Shown: piece after piece, positions 17,107-26,537 of the stretch
Layout: every line of letters begins with the position of its first letter
Numbering within the stretch: the first letter of the stretch is position 1
Assembly: GCF_022267315.1 (NCBI RefSeq)
Contig: NZ_JAIKLE010000015.1
Span: 1 to 64,000, forward strand
Length of the DNA stretch: 64,000 bases
Source: Maribellus maritimus
GTDB taxonomy: Bacteria > Bacteroidota > Bacteroidia > Bacteroidales > Prolixibacteraceae
Reading direction: 5' to 3'
Program-made: the position numbers and the translations under genes
The notes under the pieces: generated by a model
The model's database searches: none
What the model saw: the letters and a program-made list of their open reading frames with translations, nothing else
Told to the model about the DNA's origin: nothing

Positions 17107-18456
17107 ATGAAAAAAATAATATTAAACACAATTGTTTTAATAGCAGCAATTTTCCTGTTTCAATGTGAAAAAGCCCAGGATTGGAGTGAGGTGTCTGATA
17201 ATGTTGCTCCGGGGGTGGTAACAGATGCTCAGGTTGAAAACACAGCAGGCGGAGCGATTATTACATATACCTTGCCCGCTGACGATGATCTGCTTGGTGT
17301 AAAAGCCGTTTACTCACTCTCTACTGATAGCGAAGAATTAGAGGCCTATTCTTCTGCCTATACCGATACCATTAAGATAGAAGGATTTCCGGACACTGAA
17401 ATACGCACGGTTCAGCTGATTGCTATTGATAAAAGTAAAAACGAATCGGAGCCTGTATTCGTAGAAGTACAACCTTTAACACCACCGGTTGATTTGATTA
17501 TCCAATCGACAAAAGTAAGCGCAACATTTGGTGGTTTGTATGTAACATGGGAGAATGAATCCAGGGCAGACGTAGGTATTATGGTGTTCGCAAAAGATTC
17601 GGTTGGCGATTATAACCTTGATTATACCTATTACAGCAATGAAGCCGACGGGGAATATTCTTTCCGTGGATTCGACTCCAGGGAAACTGATTTTCAAATA
17701 CAGGTACGCGACCGATGGGAGAATTATTCCGGAATGCTTGATACAACATTAACACCATTATATGAAGAACAATTGTGGGGGAAAATCGATGGGACAGATA
17801 TTTGGAGCCGGTTTGGATACGATGATGGCTCTATATACTGGAGAGGTGATGCTCCTAATCAACAAAATGCTGCACACGCTTTTAGTGATATGTGGGATCA
17901 GAACTATACAAGCGAAGGCGCATACTGGCATTCGGCAAGGCCCGGGAATTATCTTGCTGACTTTACCGATGAAGTAGAGGACGCAGAGGTTTACCCTATT
18001 TATTTTACAATAGATTTGGGGAAATCCTGTCAGTTAAGCAGACATAAACTTTGGCATCGAGCTACTTTATGCATGCAGGAAAAAAATCCTAAGTATTATG
18101 AAATTTGGGCGACAAACGAAACTCCAAAGGGAATTGATGACTTCGACACTAAATTGGAAAGCCTTGCTTATTGGACAGAGTGGGAAGAAGTAAGCGGTAC
18201 CGATGAGTGGAAAAATGATTGGACACAAATTTGTACTTGTGATGGTATTCCTCCTTCAGGAGCAACAACAGCGGCAGAGGTTACAGATGAAGATATAGCA
18301 TATGTAACAGAGAACGGTTTGGAATATGATATCCTTCCTCAATATACAGGTACCCCTTTTAGATATATTCGATTTGTTTGTGATGCAAATTGGTCGGGCG
18401 GATCTATCTTGCATATAGGAGAAATTGAATTCTGGGGTGCCTATGTTGATGAATAG
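17107..18456 (+). CDS. DUF4959/DUF5000-type surface lipoprotein (PUL1)
   Basis: This 449-residue lipoprotein has a lipobox (IFLFQCEK) near residue 20. The N-terminal ~100 residues (GVVTDAQVENTAGGAIITYT, then LPADDDLLGVKAVYS) resemble DUF4959, a fibronectin-like domain. A second similar domain (about 125-222, VTWENESRADVGIMVFAKDS) fits DUF5126. The C-terminal half (about 225-447) looks like the DUF5000 galactose-binding-like domain, with IYFTIDLGKSCQLSRHKLWH and a final YIRFVCDANWSGGSILHIGE. Proteins with this order are found beside SusCD pairs and are thought to be surface glycan-binding proteins. It is probably the third component of the PUL1 outer-membrane complex. It ends the operon, with a strong terminator 28 nt after the stop. 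Confidence 0.8.
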   Translation: MKKIILNTIVLIAAIFLFQCEKAQDWSEVSDNVAPGVVTDAQVENTAGGAIITYTLPADDDLLGVKAVYSLSTDSEELEAYSSAYTDTIKIEGFPDTEIRTVQLIAIDKSKNESEPVFVEVQPLTPPVDLIIQSTKVSATFGGLYVTWENESRADVGIMVFAKDSVGDYNLDYTYYSNEADGEYSFRGFDSRETDFQIQVRDRWENYSGMLDTTLTPLYEEQLWGKIDGTDIWSRFGYDDGSIYWRGDAPNQQNAAHAFSDMWDQNYTSEGAYWHSARPGNYLADFTDEVEDAEVYPIYFTIDLGKSCQLSRHKLWHRATLCMQEKNPKYYEIWATNETPKGIDDFDTKLESLAYWTEWEEVSGTDEWKNDWTQICTCDGIPPSGATTAAEVTDEDIAYVTENGLEYDILPQYTGTPFRYIRFVCDANWSGGSILHIGEIEFWGAYVDE

Positions 18457-18483
18457 TTAAGAATAATGAAGTAATAGAAAAAG

Positions 18484-18566
18484 AGTTATCCGGGGATTTT
18501 GTCCTTTTGGGGAAACACGTTAAAGTGTTACAAAAGCTATATTGAAATCTCCCGGATAACTTTTTT
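18484..18566 (+). terminator. Large Rho-independent terminator of PUL1
   Basis: AGTTATCCGGG (18484-18494) plus GATTT pairs with AAATC (18545-18549) plus CCCGGATAACT (18551-18561), interrupted by one unpaired position on each side. A T-run (18561-18566) follows at once. The 45-nt loop holds an inner AACAC/GTGTT hairpin. Confidence 0.85.
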
Positions 18567-18594
18567 ATGACTGGGTAATAACTGCGACGAAAAA

Positions 18595-18632
18595 ATGAGG
18601 CTGTCCAATTTTATTTTTTTTCACAGCCTCAT
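18595..18632. repeat. Perfect 10-bp hairpin with T-rich loop
   Basis: ATGAGGCTGT (18595-18604) and ACAGCCTCAT (18623-18632) are perfect inverted repeats; the 18-nt loop contains an 8-T run. It borders the duplicated segment that starts at 18633 and may be its edge. Confidence 0.55.
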
Positions 18633-19300
18633 GACGCAACAACACAAAAAACAGGCGCACAGCAGCCGATGTTTTGAAACAGAGGCAAGCCATGCGCCGC
18701 TAACAGAACTGCCAACTACCCTAACCCCATTCGTTTCGTTAACCCATACACTGATTTTAGATTTGTACGGATGGTTCTTATGTTTAGTCTGTTATTGCAG
18801 CCGGAAGAAGGGCGCCTTTTCAATCCGGTTCACGTCGCCGGCCTGAGTTGTATGATATTCTTTCCCCCGGTTAAAACCGGGGGCTATTTTATCGAACCCT
18901 ACAGGGTTTTGTATGGTTCAATTACTTGTGGTTTGGATTCCAAGACGGATTACCTACAAATCATGTCATTCCAAATATAAACCTCTGCAAGCTTTGACAG
19001 TAATAACTCCGGCATTTATGCCGGGGACGAAGCACCACACAAAAAACAGGTGCACCGTAACCGGTGTTTTGAAACAGAGGCAAAGCATGCGCCGCAACTT
19101 CCAGTTGAATTCCTGTAAATTTATGAAACAACCCTTTCTCCTTTACTAATATGGTATTTACGCTGGTCCTTGTTTCCTTTATCTTTGCAGCCGGAAGAAA
19201 GGCTCCTTTTTAATCTCGTTTACTTCGCAGGCCTGGGTTGTATTCCCGTCTATTTTCCTCCGGTTCTAACCGGGAAAAATTTTTATCAAACCCTTGATTC
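18633..19300. repeat. Diverged ~390-bp tandem duplication, non-coding
   Basis: Two blocks recur in the same order. Block A is 18633-18700 and 19026-19095, sharing ACACAAAAAACAGG, TGTTTTGAAACAGAGGCAA and CATGCGCCGC. Block B is 18795-18900 and 19185-19290, sharing GCAGCCGGAAGAA, CCTTTT, GCAGGCCTG-like and GTTGTA segments. The offsets are 395 and 390 nt. Each block B ends in a GC hairpin: CCCCCGGTT/AACCGGGGG (18864-18883) and CCGGTT/AACCGG (19260-19273). A further hairpin CCGGCAT/ATGCCGG lies at 19009-19024. Open frames across it show no domain and differ between copies, so I treat it as non-coding. It could be the decayed remains of a repeated element. Nothing else is seen in 18567-19300. Confidence 0.65.
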
Positions 19301-19444
19301 TATTCTCCCCGGGGCAGATGTACCAATTCCCCCGGAGCTTTTATATGCCCCCGGGTAATCTTTCCTCTTCCTCAGACCATTTTTCTTATTCCGCAGATGA
19401 TTTTACACTTTCCCCGGACAATTTTTTTTATCCCGCCCAAAAAT
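19297..19444. repeat. 21-bp imperfect minisatellite
   Basis: About six or seven units of 21 bp are seen; the clearest are 19339-19359, 19360-19380, 19381-19401, 19402-19422 and 19423-19443. Each has a T-rich first part, a CCCCGG- or CCGCA-like middle and an AAT or GAT end. In one frame this gives a heptad peptide (F-S-Y-S-A-D-D, F-T-L-S-P-D-N). No start, signal or partner supports a gene. A CRISPR is excluded because there are no spacers. Confidence 0.6.
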
Positions 19445-19593
19445 CCAACCGGAAAAATAAAATAGCAACCGGAAATTTATCTGATGATTATTTGTGTGCC
19501 TGACTTGGTTAAAGTGTAAAGCTTATTCAGGACAGTACAGGATATCGTTCTAATTAGTATGGTTATTTTAGAGAAACTGAATAAACAATAACA

Positions 19594-20883
19594 ATGAAAA
19601 CCAATACTCTTTTCCGGAAATTTTTATATACCATTTTACTGGTTGTAGCTGTCTCTTTTGTTGCTTCGGCGTTGGAGAATTCAGGTATTCTCACTTCAAA
19701 GGAATTAAATGCCAGGGGAGGTTTGCCCAATTATTTTAGTAAGATTCAAAAAGGAAAATCTATTCGTGTGGCTTACCTGGGAGGAAGCATTACTGCTCAG
19801 GCCGGGTGGCGCGTTTATTCTTTGGAATGGATGAAAGAGAAGTTTCCCCTGGCAAAGTTTGAAGAAATTCATGCTGCGATTGGCGGTACAGGATCCAACT
19901 TTGGTGTTTTCAGGTTACATGAGCATGTACTTAGGTTCAAACCCGATTTATTGTTTGTTGAGTTTGCCGTGAATGATGATGGTGCAGCGTCTGAAAGGGT
20001 GATCAGGGCAATGGAAGGAATTGTACGCCAAACATGGGAAGATAATCCGTATGTCGATATTTGTTTTGTTTACACCATTAAAGGTGATTTCCTGGAAACT
20101 GAAACCAACGGGCAATTACCGAAATCTGCACAGGCGATGGAAAAGGTAGCTGATAAATACGGAATTCCCAGCGTGAATTTTGGTTTTGAAGTCGCTCAAC
20201 AAGTAAAGGAAGGCAAATTAATCTTTTCCAACCCGGATAGTAAAGAAGTAAACGGAGTGCCTGTTTTTTGTCCCGACAGGGTGCATCCCTATGTTGAAAC
20301 CGGACACAAAATTTATAAGACAGTTCTTGCCCGTTCTTTTGACACAATAAAGAAGGAAAAGACCGCAAAAGCAAAAAAGCACAAGGTTTCGAAACCTGTC
20401 AATCCGGAATATTTCTCAGACACCAGGATGCTGGATTTTACAAATGCGGAGTTAAGCGATAACTGGGAAATAATTCCTGTAGAAGATGATGAACGCTTTA
20501 ACGGATTTGGTCGTTTTCTCGACCATGTGGGAAGAACTTGTTACACGGGCGAAACAATAGCTGTTCATTTTAAAGGGACAGCAATTGGAGTGTATGATAT
20601 TATGGGACCCGATGCAGGGAAAGTTGCCGTGGAAATAGATGGCGAACCGCGGGATACGCTCTCCCGGTTTGACAAATATTGTACCTACAGGAGAATGAAT
20701 TTTGTAATTATTGATAAACTGGAAAACAAAGAGCACCAGGTTGTTTTTAAGGTAATTGCAGAACCATTTGACAAACGAAGCATACTGACCAAAAAGGAAG
20801 ATTTTGATCAGCACCCGGAGAAATACAGTGAGAATTGCTGGCATGTGGGTAAAATATTACTCGATGGCGAATTATTAAAATAG
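19594..20883 (+). CDS. Secreted SGNH/GDSL esterase
   Basis: This 429-residue protein has an N-terminal hydrophobic signal (about residues 10-26) and an SGNH hydrolase domain (about 55-250). Block I is YLGGSITAQ with the nucleophile S65, an Asn-containing block is FAVNDDG, and the catalytic pair D228 and H231 sits in CPDRVHPY. The C-terminal ~150 residues (about 270-428) look like a beta-rich carbohydrate-binding or jelly-roll part and contain GKILLDGE near the end. Related enzymes remove acetyl or other esters from polysaccharides; the ester here is unknown. The gene stands alone between the repeat region and a terminator, so it could serve PUL1 or PUL2. Confidence 0.85.
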   Translation: MKTNTLFRKFLYTILLVVAVSFVASALENSGILTSKELNARGGLPNYFSKIQKGKSIRVAYLGGSITAQAGWRVYSLEWMKEKFPLAKFEEIHAAIGGTGSNFGVFRLHEHVLRFKPDLLFVEFAVNDDGAASERVIRAMEGIVRQTWEDNPYVDICFVYTIKGDFLETETNGQLPKSAQAMEKVADKYGIPSVNFGFEVAQQVKEGKLIFSNPDSKEVNGVPVFCPDRVHPYVETGHKIYKTVLARSFDTIKKEKTAKAKKHKVSKPVNPEYFSDTRMLDFTNAELSDNWEIIPVEDDERFNGFGRFLDHVGRTCYTGETIAVHFKGTAIGVYDIMGPDAGKVAVEIDGEPRDTLSRFDKYCTYRRMNFVIIDKLENKEHQVVFKVIAEPFDKRSILTKKEDFDQHPEKYSENCWHVGKILLDGELLK

Positions 20884-20892
20884 GGGTGTGCG

Positions 20893-20914
20893 AACGGAAC
20901 CTGCTCCGTTTTTT
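20893..20914 (+). terminator. Rho-independent terminator after esterase gene
   Basis: AACGGA (20893-20898) pairs with TCCGTT (20905-20910), with a 6-nt loop and a T-run to 20914, ten nt past the stop codon. Confidence 0.75.
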
Positions 20915-21237
20915 ATTACGGTCAACTTTTATAACAAACAGTTTTGAGTAAACGCTTGTGTTTTATTTAAATCTTTTCCTTATTGTTGCCCCATTTTTAT
21001 CTAAAGGATGTATAAAGTAACAAAAAAGAAATTCCGATATACAGCAAATCAAAAAAAACGGATATTTTCCCATTCGGAGTTGGAACCTGGGTTGGGTTTT
21101 GATTGTAACTAGGTAGTCGGTAGGTGGTTATGTACTTGTTGATTTGTTTCTTTCATTTAGAAACATTCCATTTTACATAAATGTTTTGAACTTTAATTTA
21201 TTATTTAAATTTATAGTCAATTTACTAACGCAAACAA
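20915..21237. other. Intergenic stretch without a visible gene
   Basis: These 323 nt are AT-rich, have no credible frame on either strand and no clear repeat. The promoter of the next sigma gene must be here; TTTTGAAC near 21184 with TATTTAAA about 20 nt later is a weak candidate. Confidence 0.5.
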
Positions 21238-21825
21238 TTGACAAAAGATAACCGGGAAATACTATCCTACAAATTTTTGCTTTTTAAATCAGGAGATGAA
21301 AGGATTTTCCAGGAGATATTTAAAGCAAATTATAACCGCATTGTTGGTTTTTGCAACCAATTCATTTTTGATCTGGATATGTCCCGGAATATTGCCCAGG
21401 AGTCGTTTTTGAAGCTTTGGTTAAACAGGAAAAAAGTACAAACCGAAAACGGAATTCATTCATTCTTATACACCGCAGCACGTACGCAATGTTTGGATTA
21501 CCTCAGACATGAAAAGGTAAAAAGTAACTTTGAAAAGCGGGAAATGATTCTTTCCCAAAATATTTTAAAATCATACGATTTCGACAACATTGAGTTTTCA
21601 GAATTGGAAGAAGCAGTGAACCGGGCAATTGAGAACTTACCTGAACGCTGTCGGATGGTTTTCATAAAAAGCAGATACGAAGGAAAAAAGAACCGCGAAA
21701 TAGCAGATGAACTGGGAATAGCCATAAAATCGGTTGAAACCAACATAACCCGCGCATTGAAATTTCTAAGAAAGAGCCTGGCAGAATTTTTAAGTATTCT
21801 GATAGCACTCCTTTGTTCTTTATAA
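21238..21825 (+). CDS. ECF sigma-70 factor (PUL2)
   Basis: This sigma factor of 195 residues belongs to the group expanded in Bacteroides. Region 2 is at about residues 20-85 (NIAQESFLKLWLNRKKV; the LFYTAART-like region 2.4 is HSFLYTAARTQCLDYLRH), and region 4 at about 125-185 (LPERCRMVFIKSRYEGKKNR, then ADELGIAIKSVETNITRAL). The only good in-frame start is TTG at 21238; a stop codon lies four codons upstream and the next Met is 48 residues in, inside region 2. It is followed by FecR and an STN-bearing SusC, the same signalling layout as PUL1 but with only distant sequence similarity. Confidence 0.9.
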   Translation: MTKDNREILSYKFLLFKSGDERIFQEIFKANYNRIVGFCNQFIFDLDMSRNIAQESFLKLWLNRKKVQTENGIHSFLYTAARTQCLDYLRHEKVKSNFEKREMILSQNILKSYDFDNIEFSELEEAVNRAIENLPERCRMVFIKSRYEGKKNREIADELGIAIKSVETNITRALKFLRKSLAEFLSILIALLCSL

Positions 21826-21904
21826 AACATCAATTTAAAAAAATACAATTTCGGATACAGGGTATTTATGTGTGAGCACGTACCTTAATTAATAAAACGC
21901 AAAA

Positions 21905-22894
21905 ATGACTTTTGAACTGATTCTGAAATACCTGAAAGGAGAAGCTTCTCCTGAAGAAAGAAAAGCTGTTTTGTCGTGGATAGACGAAAGCGCTGAAAAC
22001 AAAGAAGAATTTACCAACTGGAAAAGAATATGGGCTCTTACGGAAAAGGCATCGGAAAATGAAGATGTGGCCTATAAAAATTTCCTGAAAGTTGCCGAAA
22101 GAGAAAAACAGAAAAACAGGTTCAGGAAAATAATGGCACAGGCTGCTATTTTTATTTTGTTAATTGGACTGGGCGGCGTTATCTCATACGTTTATTTTAA
22201 TTCTGCTTCCAACCAGGAAATATATCAGGCAAAATACACGGTAAAATCTCCCCTGGGGCAAATGACGGAACTGAAATTACCTGATGGTAGTTTTGTCCTG
22301 TTAAATTCAGGAAGTAAAATAAAATATAACGCTGATTTTAGCCGGGGGCAAAGGGAAATATTTCTTGAAGGTGAGGCATTTTTTGATGTTGAGAAAGACA
22401 CAGAACATCCATTCACAGTAAAGTCAAAAGTTTTGGATATCAAGGTTTATGGTACATCGTTTAATATTGAAGCATATCCTAACGAAGAAAAATTCAGTAC
22501 CACGCTGGTTGAGGGAAGCATAAGTGTGATGGATAAAACGGGAAAGGAAATTGCACAATTGAAACCCGGAGAAAATGCCAGTTATGCAAAGGATGAAAAC
22601 AGGTTGATTGTTCAAAAAGTTAATACAGGAATTTATACTTCATGGCGAGAAGGGTTGGTAACGTTTAGAAACGAAAAATTAAAAGACATTGCCAAATTTA
22701 TTGAGCGGTGGTATAATGTTGAAATTATAATACGAAGTGAGGAACTTGGAGATGAAAGATATTTTGGAACAATTTTGAAAAATAAACCCATCGACCAGAT
22801 TCTTGAAGTATTTAAACTTACTACTGTTTTTAAGTACGAAATTATTCCTCGTGCCAATAAACCTACACTAATATATTGGGATAAAATAAACTAG
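21905..22894 (+). CDS. FecR-family anti-sigma factor (PUL2)
   Basis: This is a 329-residue anti-sigma factor of standard length. The cytoplasmic N-terminus (about residues 1-72, FELILKYLKGEASPEERKAV) matches the family. A transmembrane segment spans about 77-97 (IMAQAAIFILLIGLGGVIS). The FecR domain lies at about 115-215 (KLPDGSFVLLNSGSKIKYN, FLEGEAFFDVEKD) and DUF4974 at about 255-325. It lies 79 nt after the sigma gene and 164 nt before susC. It should sequester the sigma factor until the PUL2 SusC STN domain reports substrate. Confidence 0.93.
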   Translation: MTFELILKYLKGEASPEERKAVLSWIDESAENKEEFTNWKRIWALTEKASENEDVAYKNFLKVAEREKQKNRFRKIMAQAAIFILLIGLGGVISYVYFNSASNQEIYQAKYTVKSPLGQMTELKLPDGSFVLLNSGSKIKYNADFSRGQREIFLEGEAFFDVEKDTEHPFTVKSKVLDIKVYGTSFNIEAYPNEEKFSTTLVEGSISVMDKTGKEIAQLKPGENASYAKDENRLIVQKVNTGIYTSWREGLVTFRNEKLKDIAKFIERWYNVEIIIRSEELGDERYFGTILKNKPIDQILEVFKLTTVFKYEIIPRANKPTLIYWDKIN

Positions 22895-22938
22895 TCAAAA
22901 AAATATTATGCTAAAATTGAATACTTCCTAAAAAAGAA

Positions 22939-22989
22939 AACAGACCGAAAATACTACCAATATCTTCAGTCTGTTGCTAAATAAGTTTG
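22939..22989 (+). promoter_or_regulatory. Inverted repeat and -7-like element before susC (PUL2)
   Basis: AACAGAC (22939-22945) and GTCTGTT (22969-22975) form a perfect 7-bp inverted repeat with a 23-nt loop. Seven nt later TAAGTTTG (22982-22989) matches TAnnTTTG. The susC ATG is at 23059. The repeat could be an operator or a leader hairpin, depending on where transcription begins. Confidence 0.45.
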
Positions 22990-23058
22990 TGCGCTAACAC
23001 AAACCAACATGCGATAAATAATTGCTTTACCAGCTAATCATTCACCAATAACAAATGT

Positions 23059-26000
23059 ATGAAAAAAAACCAAAATGCCCTTAAATATTGGGGCCGGACT
23101 AAACTAATTAAGGTAATGAAAATAACGGTATTACTGATATTTGTTTTAACTATTCAAACCTATGCGAGTTCTTATGGGCAATCTTCAAAATTGAGCCTCT
23201 CAATGAATGATGTAACTTTTAAGGATTTCATTGCCCATGTGGAGACAGAAACAGAATACTACTTCATGTTAAAATACGATGACGATATCTTAGAAAAACA
23301 TTTTGATATAAATTATAAAAATGCGCAGATTTCTGAGATATTAGATGATATTTTAGCAAACACGGGATACAGTTACAAAATAATTGACCGCTACATTGCA
23401 ATTTCAAAAATTGCGAATAATGCTGACTCACGGCAACAGCAGAACATTACCGGAACCGTAACCGACAAAGCAGGCGATCCACTACCCGGAGTTACCGTTG
23501 TAATTAAAGGAACCACGAATGGAGGGATTACAGATACCAACGGAAAATATTCAATTACAAATGTTTCGGATGATGCCATACTCAAATTTTCCTTTGTTGG
23601 ATTGAATACCTTAGAAATTCCGGTAGCAGGACAAAGTGTAATTGATGTAACGATGGAAGAAAATGTTGCGGCATTGGAGGAAGTCGTTGTAACAGCACTT
23701 AATATTAACCGGCAAAAACAATCCTTAGGCTATTCATTAACTGCAATAAATAGTAAAGAAATTAACCAGGCCAAGGAAACCAACATGATCAACTCTCTGA
23801 AAGGGAAAGTTGCCGGGTTAAGAATTTCACAAACCGCCGGGGGTGTTGGTAGTTCAAGCCGTGTAGTTTTGCGCGGAGTGTCTTCCCTGTCGAGTTCAAA
23901 CCGCCCGTTATTTGTAATTGACGGTGTGCCTATGAGTGACGGAAACAATCCCAATGGAGGTATTTCTTATAAAGATATGGGAAATGCAATGAGCGAGATT
24001 GATCCTGAAAATATCGAATCAATCAGTGTTTTGAAAGGTGCCGGAGCATCCGCAGCTTATGGTTCAAGAGGTGCCAATGGTGTTATCCTCATAACCACTA
24101 AAAAAGGAAGAGGCAGAGGTTTTGGCGTTTCATACAGTTCCAATTATACAATCGACCAGCCTGTTTTATACACCGAATTACAAAATACTTATGGCGCCGG
24201 ATTGATGGGATTGTACCCGGCCATTGATGAAAGTACAAATATGCCAAATAAAAGCGCTTTCTGGACCCTTAGCTTCGGTCCTAAAATGGATGGACAATTG
24301 TTACCTAATTTTGCCGGAAAGGAAGTACCGTTTACACCTCAACCCAATAACGTTTTAGACTTTTACAGAAACGGGGGGACTTCTACAAATTCTTTAACAC
24401 TGGATGCCGGAAACGATAACGCAAATTTTATCCTTTCTCTTACAAATGTCAGCAGTAAAGGAATATCACCAAATAATGATTTAGCACGCCAGGTAATAAA
24501 TATGCGCGGATTAATGAAAGTAGGTGAAAAAGTGGAAATCGACAGTAAGATTTCCTATATCCATCAAACTGTAGACAACCGCGTTTATATGCAGGAATCA
24601 GCCGGAAATGCAATGTGGATGCTTACGATTATGCCTCGAAATATGCGGCTGGAAGATTTAAAAAACAATACGGTTGATGCAAATGGATATGAATTAAAGT
24701 TTCAGGATGAACCGGCTTCAAACAATCCTTACTGGACGCTGAATAACCTGAAAAATAATGATGAGAAACACCATGTTATCAGCTTCCTTTCCACCAAAAT
24801 TGATTTTTTAAGCTGGTTAAATCTTAAAGTTCAAACCGGAATAGATTATAACAATCTTACTACACATGAACATTTTGCGCCCGGAAGTTCTGAACCTCGT
24901 TTAAATATTTTGGGAGGTCTGTCAAATATTCTGGCTAATAATATTGAATGGAATTCTGATTTTATGTTCAATGCTAATAAAGATTTATTTGACAAAGTTT
25001 CTGCAAGCTTAAGTGCCGGAGGTAATTATCGTTATTCAAAATACAATAACTTGAGTCAGAGTGGTACTGCATTGAATGCGCCGGATCTCTATCATATTAG
25101 CAATGCAAATGAATATAAAACTGGTCTTGGTTTTGGGGAGAAGGCAGTATATTCTGCATACTCATTAGGATCGATAACATACAATCAATGGTTGTATCTT
25201 GATGTATCCCTTCGCAACGACTGGTCATCAACCTTACCTAAAGGGAATAATTCTTATTTCTATCATTCCGAAAACTTAAGCTTTTTATTTACAAAGGCTT
25301 TTGGAATTGATTCCGACTTTTTTTCTGCCGGTCGCTTGCGCGGATCGTATGGAAAAGTAGGGAATGATACCAGTCCCTACCGCACCAATCAGTATTACGG
25401 TTTTAACCAGTCAAATTACGCTTATCCGTTGGGAACGATTGGAGCACTGGCAACCTCTGATTTGAAACCTGAAATTACCGAATCATGGGAGGTAGGTGCT
25501 AACCTATTGTTTTTTAACAACCGGGTAGAACTCGATTTCACCTACTACAATAACCGGACTCAAAACCAGATTATGGCCATCGACATACCAAGTACAAGTA
25601 GTTACAGCAGTAAAGTTGTAAATGCCGGTGAAGTAAAAAACACCGGGATGGAGATGCTTCTGAACGCAGGTATCATTCAGAATGACGGAGGATTTAACTG
25701 GGATGTTTCAATAAATGCCGCTAAAAATTATTCTGAAGTTATTTCCTTACACGAAAATTTGGAAAATTTAAGACTAACCAGCTTTTTTAGTATTCTGAAT
25801 ATTGAAGCAAGACCAGGAGAACCGTTTGGTTCAATTTATTCAAATGTTTATTTAAGAGATGATTTCGGAGACATTTATGTGGATGATAATGGAAATCCGG
25901 TTAAAGGTGAAATAGAGAAAGTTGGAAATATTAATCCGGACTTTACCGGTGGTATTAGTAATAAATTTGAGTATAAAAATCTGAGTCTGAGTTTTCTTAT

Positions 26001-26514
26001 CGATTTCCAGCTTGGAGGTGATTTTATTTCCGGCAGTAAGTATTATCAATACACTTTCGGTACGCATGCTGAAACTTTGCAGGGCAGGGAAGAATGGTAT
26101 GCAACCCATAATGCAGACGGTTCAGCAATTGATGGAGTAATACCTGACGGGCCAATAATTAACGGGATAAATATTAACACCGGAGAACCCAATGAAATAC
26201 CTCTGGCACCATATACTTACTATACAAACCCGTATAGCATGTCGGTTGGTGAAGAGTTTGTATTAGATGCTACAAATGTACGTATGCGTGAAGTTGTTTT
26301 GGGGTATAGCTTACCATCAAGCCTTATTAAAAAAACGCCCATCAAGAATGCCAATCTTTCACTGGTAGCTCGCAACTTGTTCTTTTTATACCGTGCGAAT
26401 AATTACGCAGATCCTGAGTCGGGTTTTAGCAGCGGCAGTGTGGGCACGGGAATCGAGCATTCTCCGCTGCCAGGCACACGTTCAATTGGAATGCAACTAA
26501 AAGTTAATTTTTAA
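23059..26514 (+). CDS. SusC-like TonB-dependent receptor with STN domain (PUL2)
   Basis: This 1151-residue importer has a signal peptide ending near residue 41 (SYGQS), an STN domain (about 44-115, LSLSMNDVTFKDFIAHVETE), a carboxypeptidase-D-like domain (about 130-205, TGTVTDKAGDPLPGVTVVIK), a plug (about 215-350, VLRGVSSLSSSNRPLFVIDG, SVLKGAGASAAYGSRGANGV) and a barrel ending in Phe. With FecR directly upstream, it should both import and signal. It is followed after 23 nt by its SusD. Confidence 0.96.
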   Translation: MKKNQNALKYWGRTKLIKVMKITVLLIFVLTIQTYASSYGQSSKLSLSMNDVTFKDFIAHVETETEYYFMLKYDDDILEKHFDINYKNAQISEILDDILANTGYSYKIIDRYIAISKIANNADSRQQQNITGTVTDKAGDPLPGVTVVIKGTTNGGITDTNGKYSITNVSDDAILKFSFVGLNTLEIPVAGQSVIDVTMEENVAALEEVVVTALNINRQKQSLGYSLTAINSKEINQAKETNMINSLKGKVAGLRISQTAGGVGSSSRVVLRGVSSLSSSNRPLFVIDGVPMSDGNNPNGGISYKDMGNAMSEIDPENIESISVLKGAGASAAYGSRGANGVILITTKKGRGRGFGVSYSSNYTIDQPVLYTELQNTYGAGLMGLYPAIDESTNMPNKSAFWTLSFGPKMDGQLLPNFAGKEVPFTPQPNNVLDFYRNGGTSTNSLTLDAGNDNANFILSLTNVSSKGISPNNDLARQVINMRGLMKVGEKVEIDSKISYIHQTVDNRVYMQESAGNAMWMLTIMPRNMRLEDLKNNTVDANGYELKFQDEPASNNPYWTLNNLKNNDEKHHVISFLSTKIDFLSWLNLKVQTGIDYNNLTTHEHFAPGSSEPRLNILGGLSNILANNIEWNSDFMFNANKDLFDKVSASLSAGGNYRYSKYNNLSQSGTALNAPDLYHISNANEYKTGLGFGEKAVYSAYSLGSITYNQWLYLDVSLRNDWSSTLPKGNNSYFYHSENLSFLFTKAFGIDSDFFSAGRLRGSYGKVGNDTSPYRTNQYYGFNQSNYAYPLGTIGALATSDLKPEITESWEVGANLLFFNNRVELDFTYYNNRTQNQIMAIDIPSTSSYSSKVVNAGEVKNTGMEMLLNAGIIQNDGGFNWDVSINAAKNYSEVISLHENLENLRLTSFFSILNIEARPGEPFGSIYSNVYLRDDFGDIYVDDNGNPVKGEIEKVGNINPDFTGGISNKFEYKNLSLSFLIDFQLGGDFISGSKYYQYTFGTHAETLQGREEWYATHNADGSAIDGVIPDGPIINGININTGEPNEIPLAPYTYYTNPYSMSVGEEFVLDATNVRMREVVLGYSLPSSLIKKTPIKNANLSLVARNLFFLYRANNYADPESGFSSGSVGTGIEHSPLPGTRSIGMQLKVNF

Positions 26515-26537
26515 ATTATCACTGAACACTAAAACAG

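Noticed and set aside
19297-19444. CRISPR array
   Set aside because: The 21-bp units are contiguous and imperfect, with no spacers and no cas genes nearby.
18595-19503. Several short plus-strand frames in the repeat region
   Set aside because: They cover duplicated non-coding blocks, differ between the two copies and have no recognisable domains or start signals.
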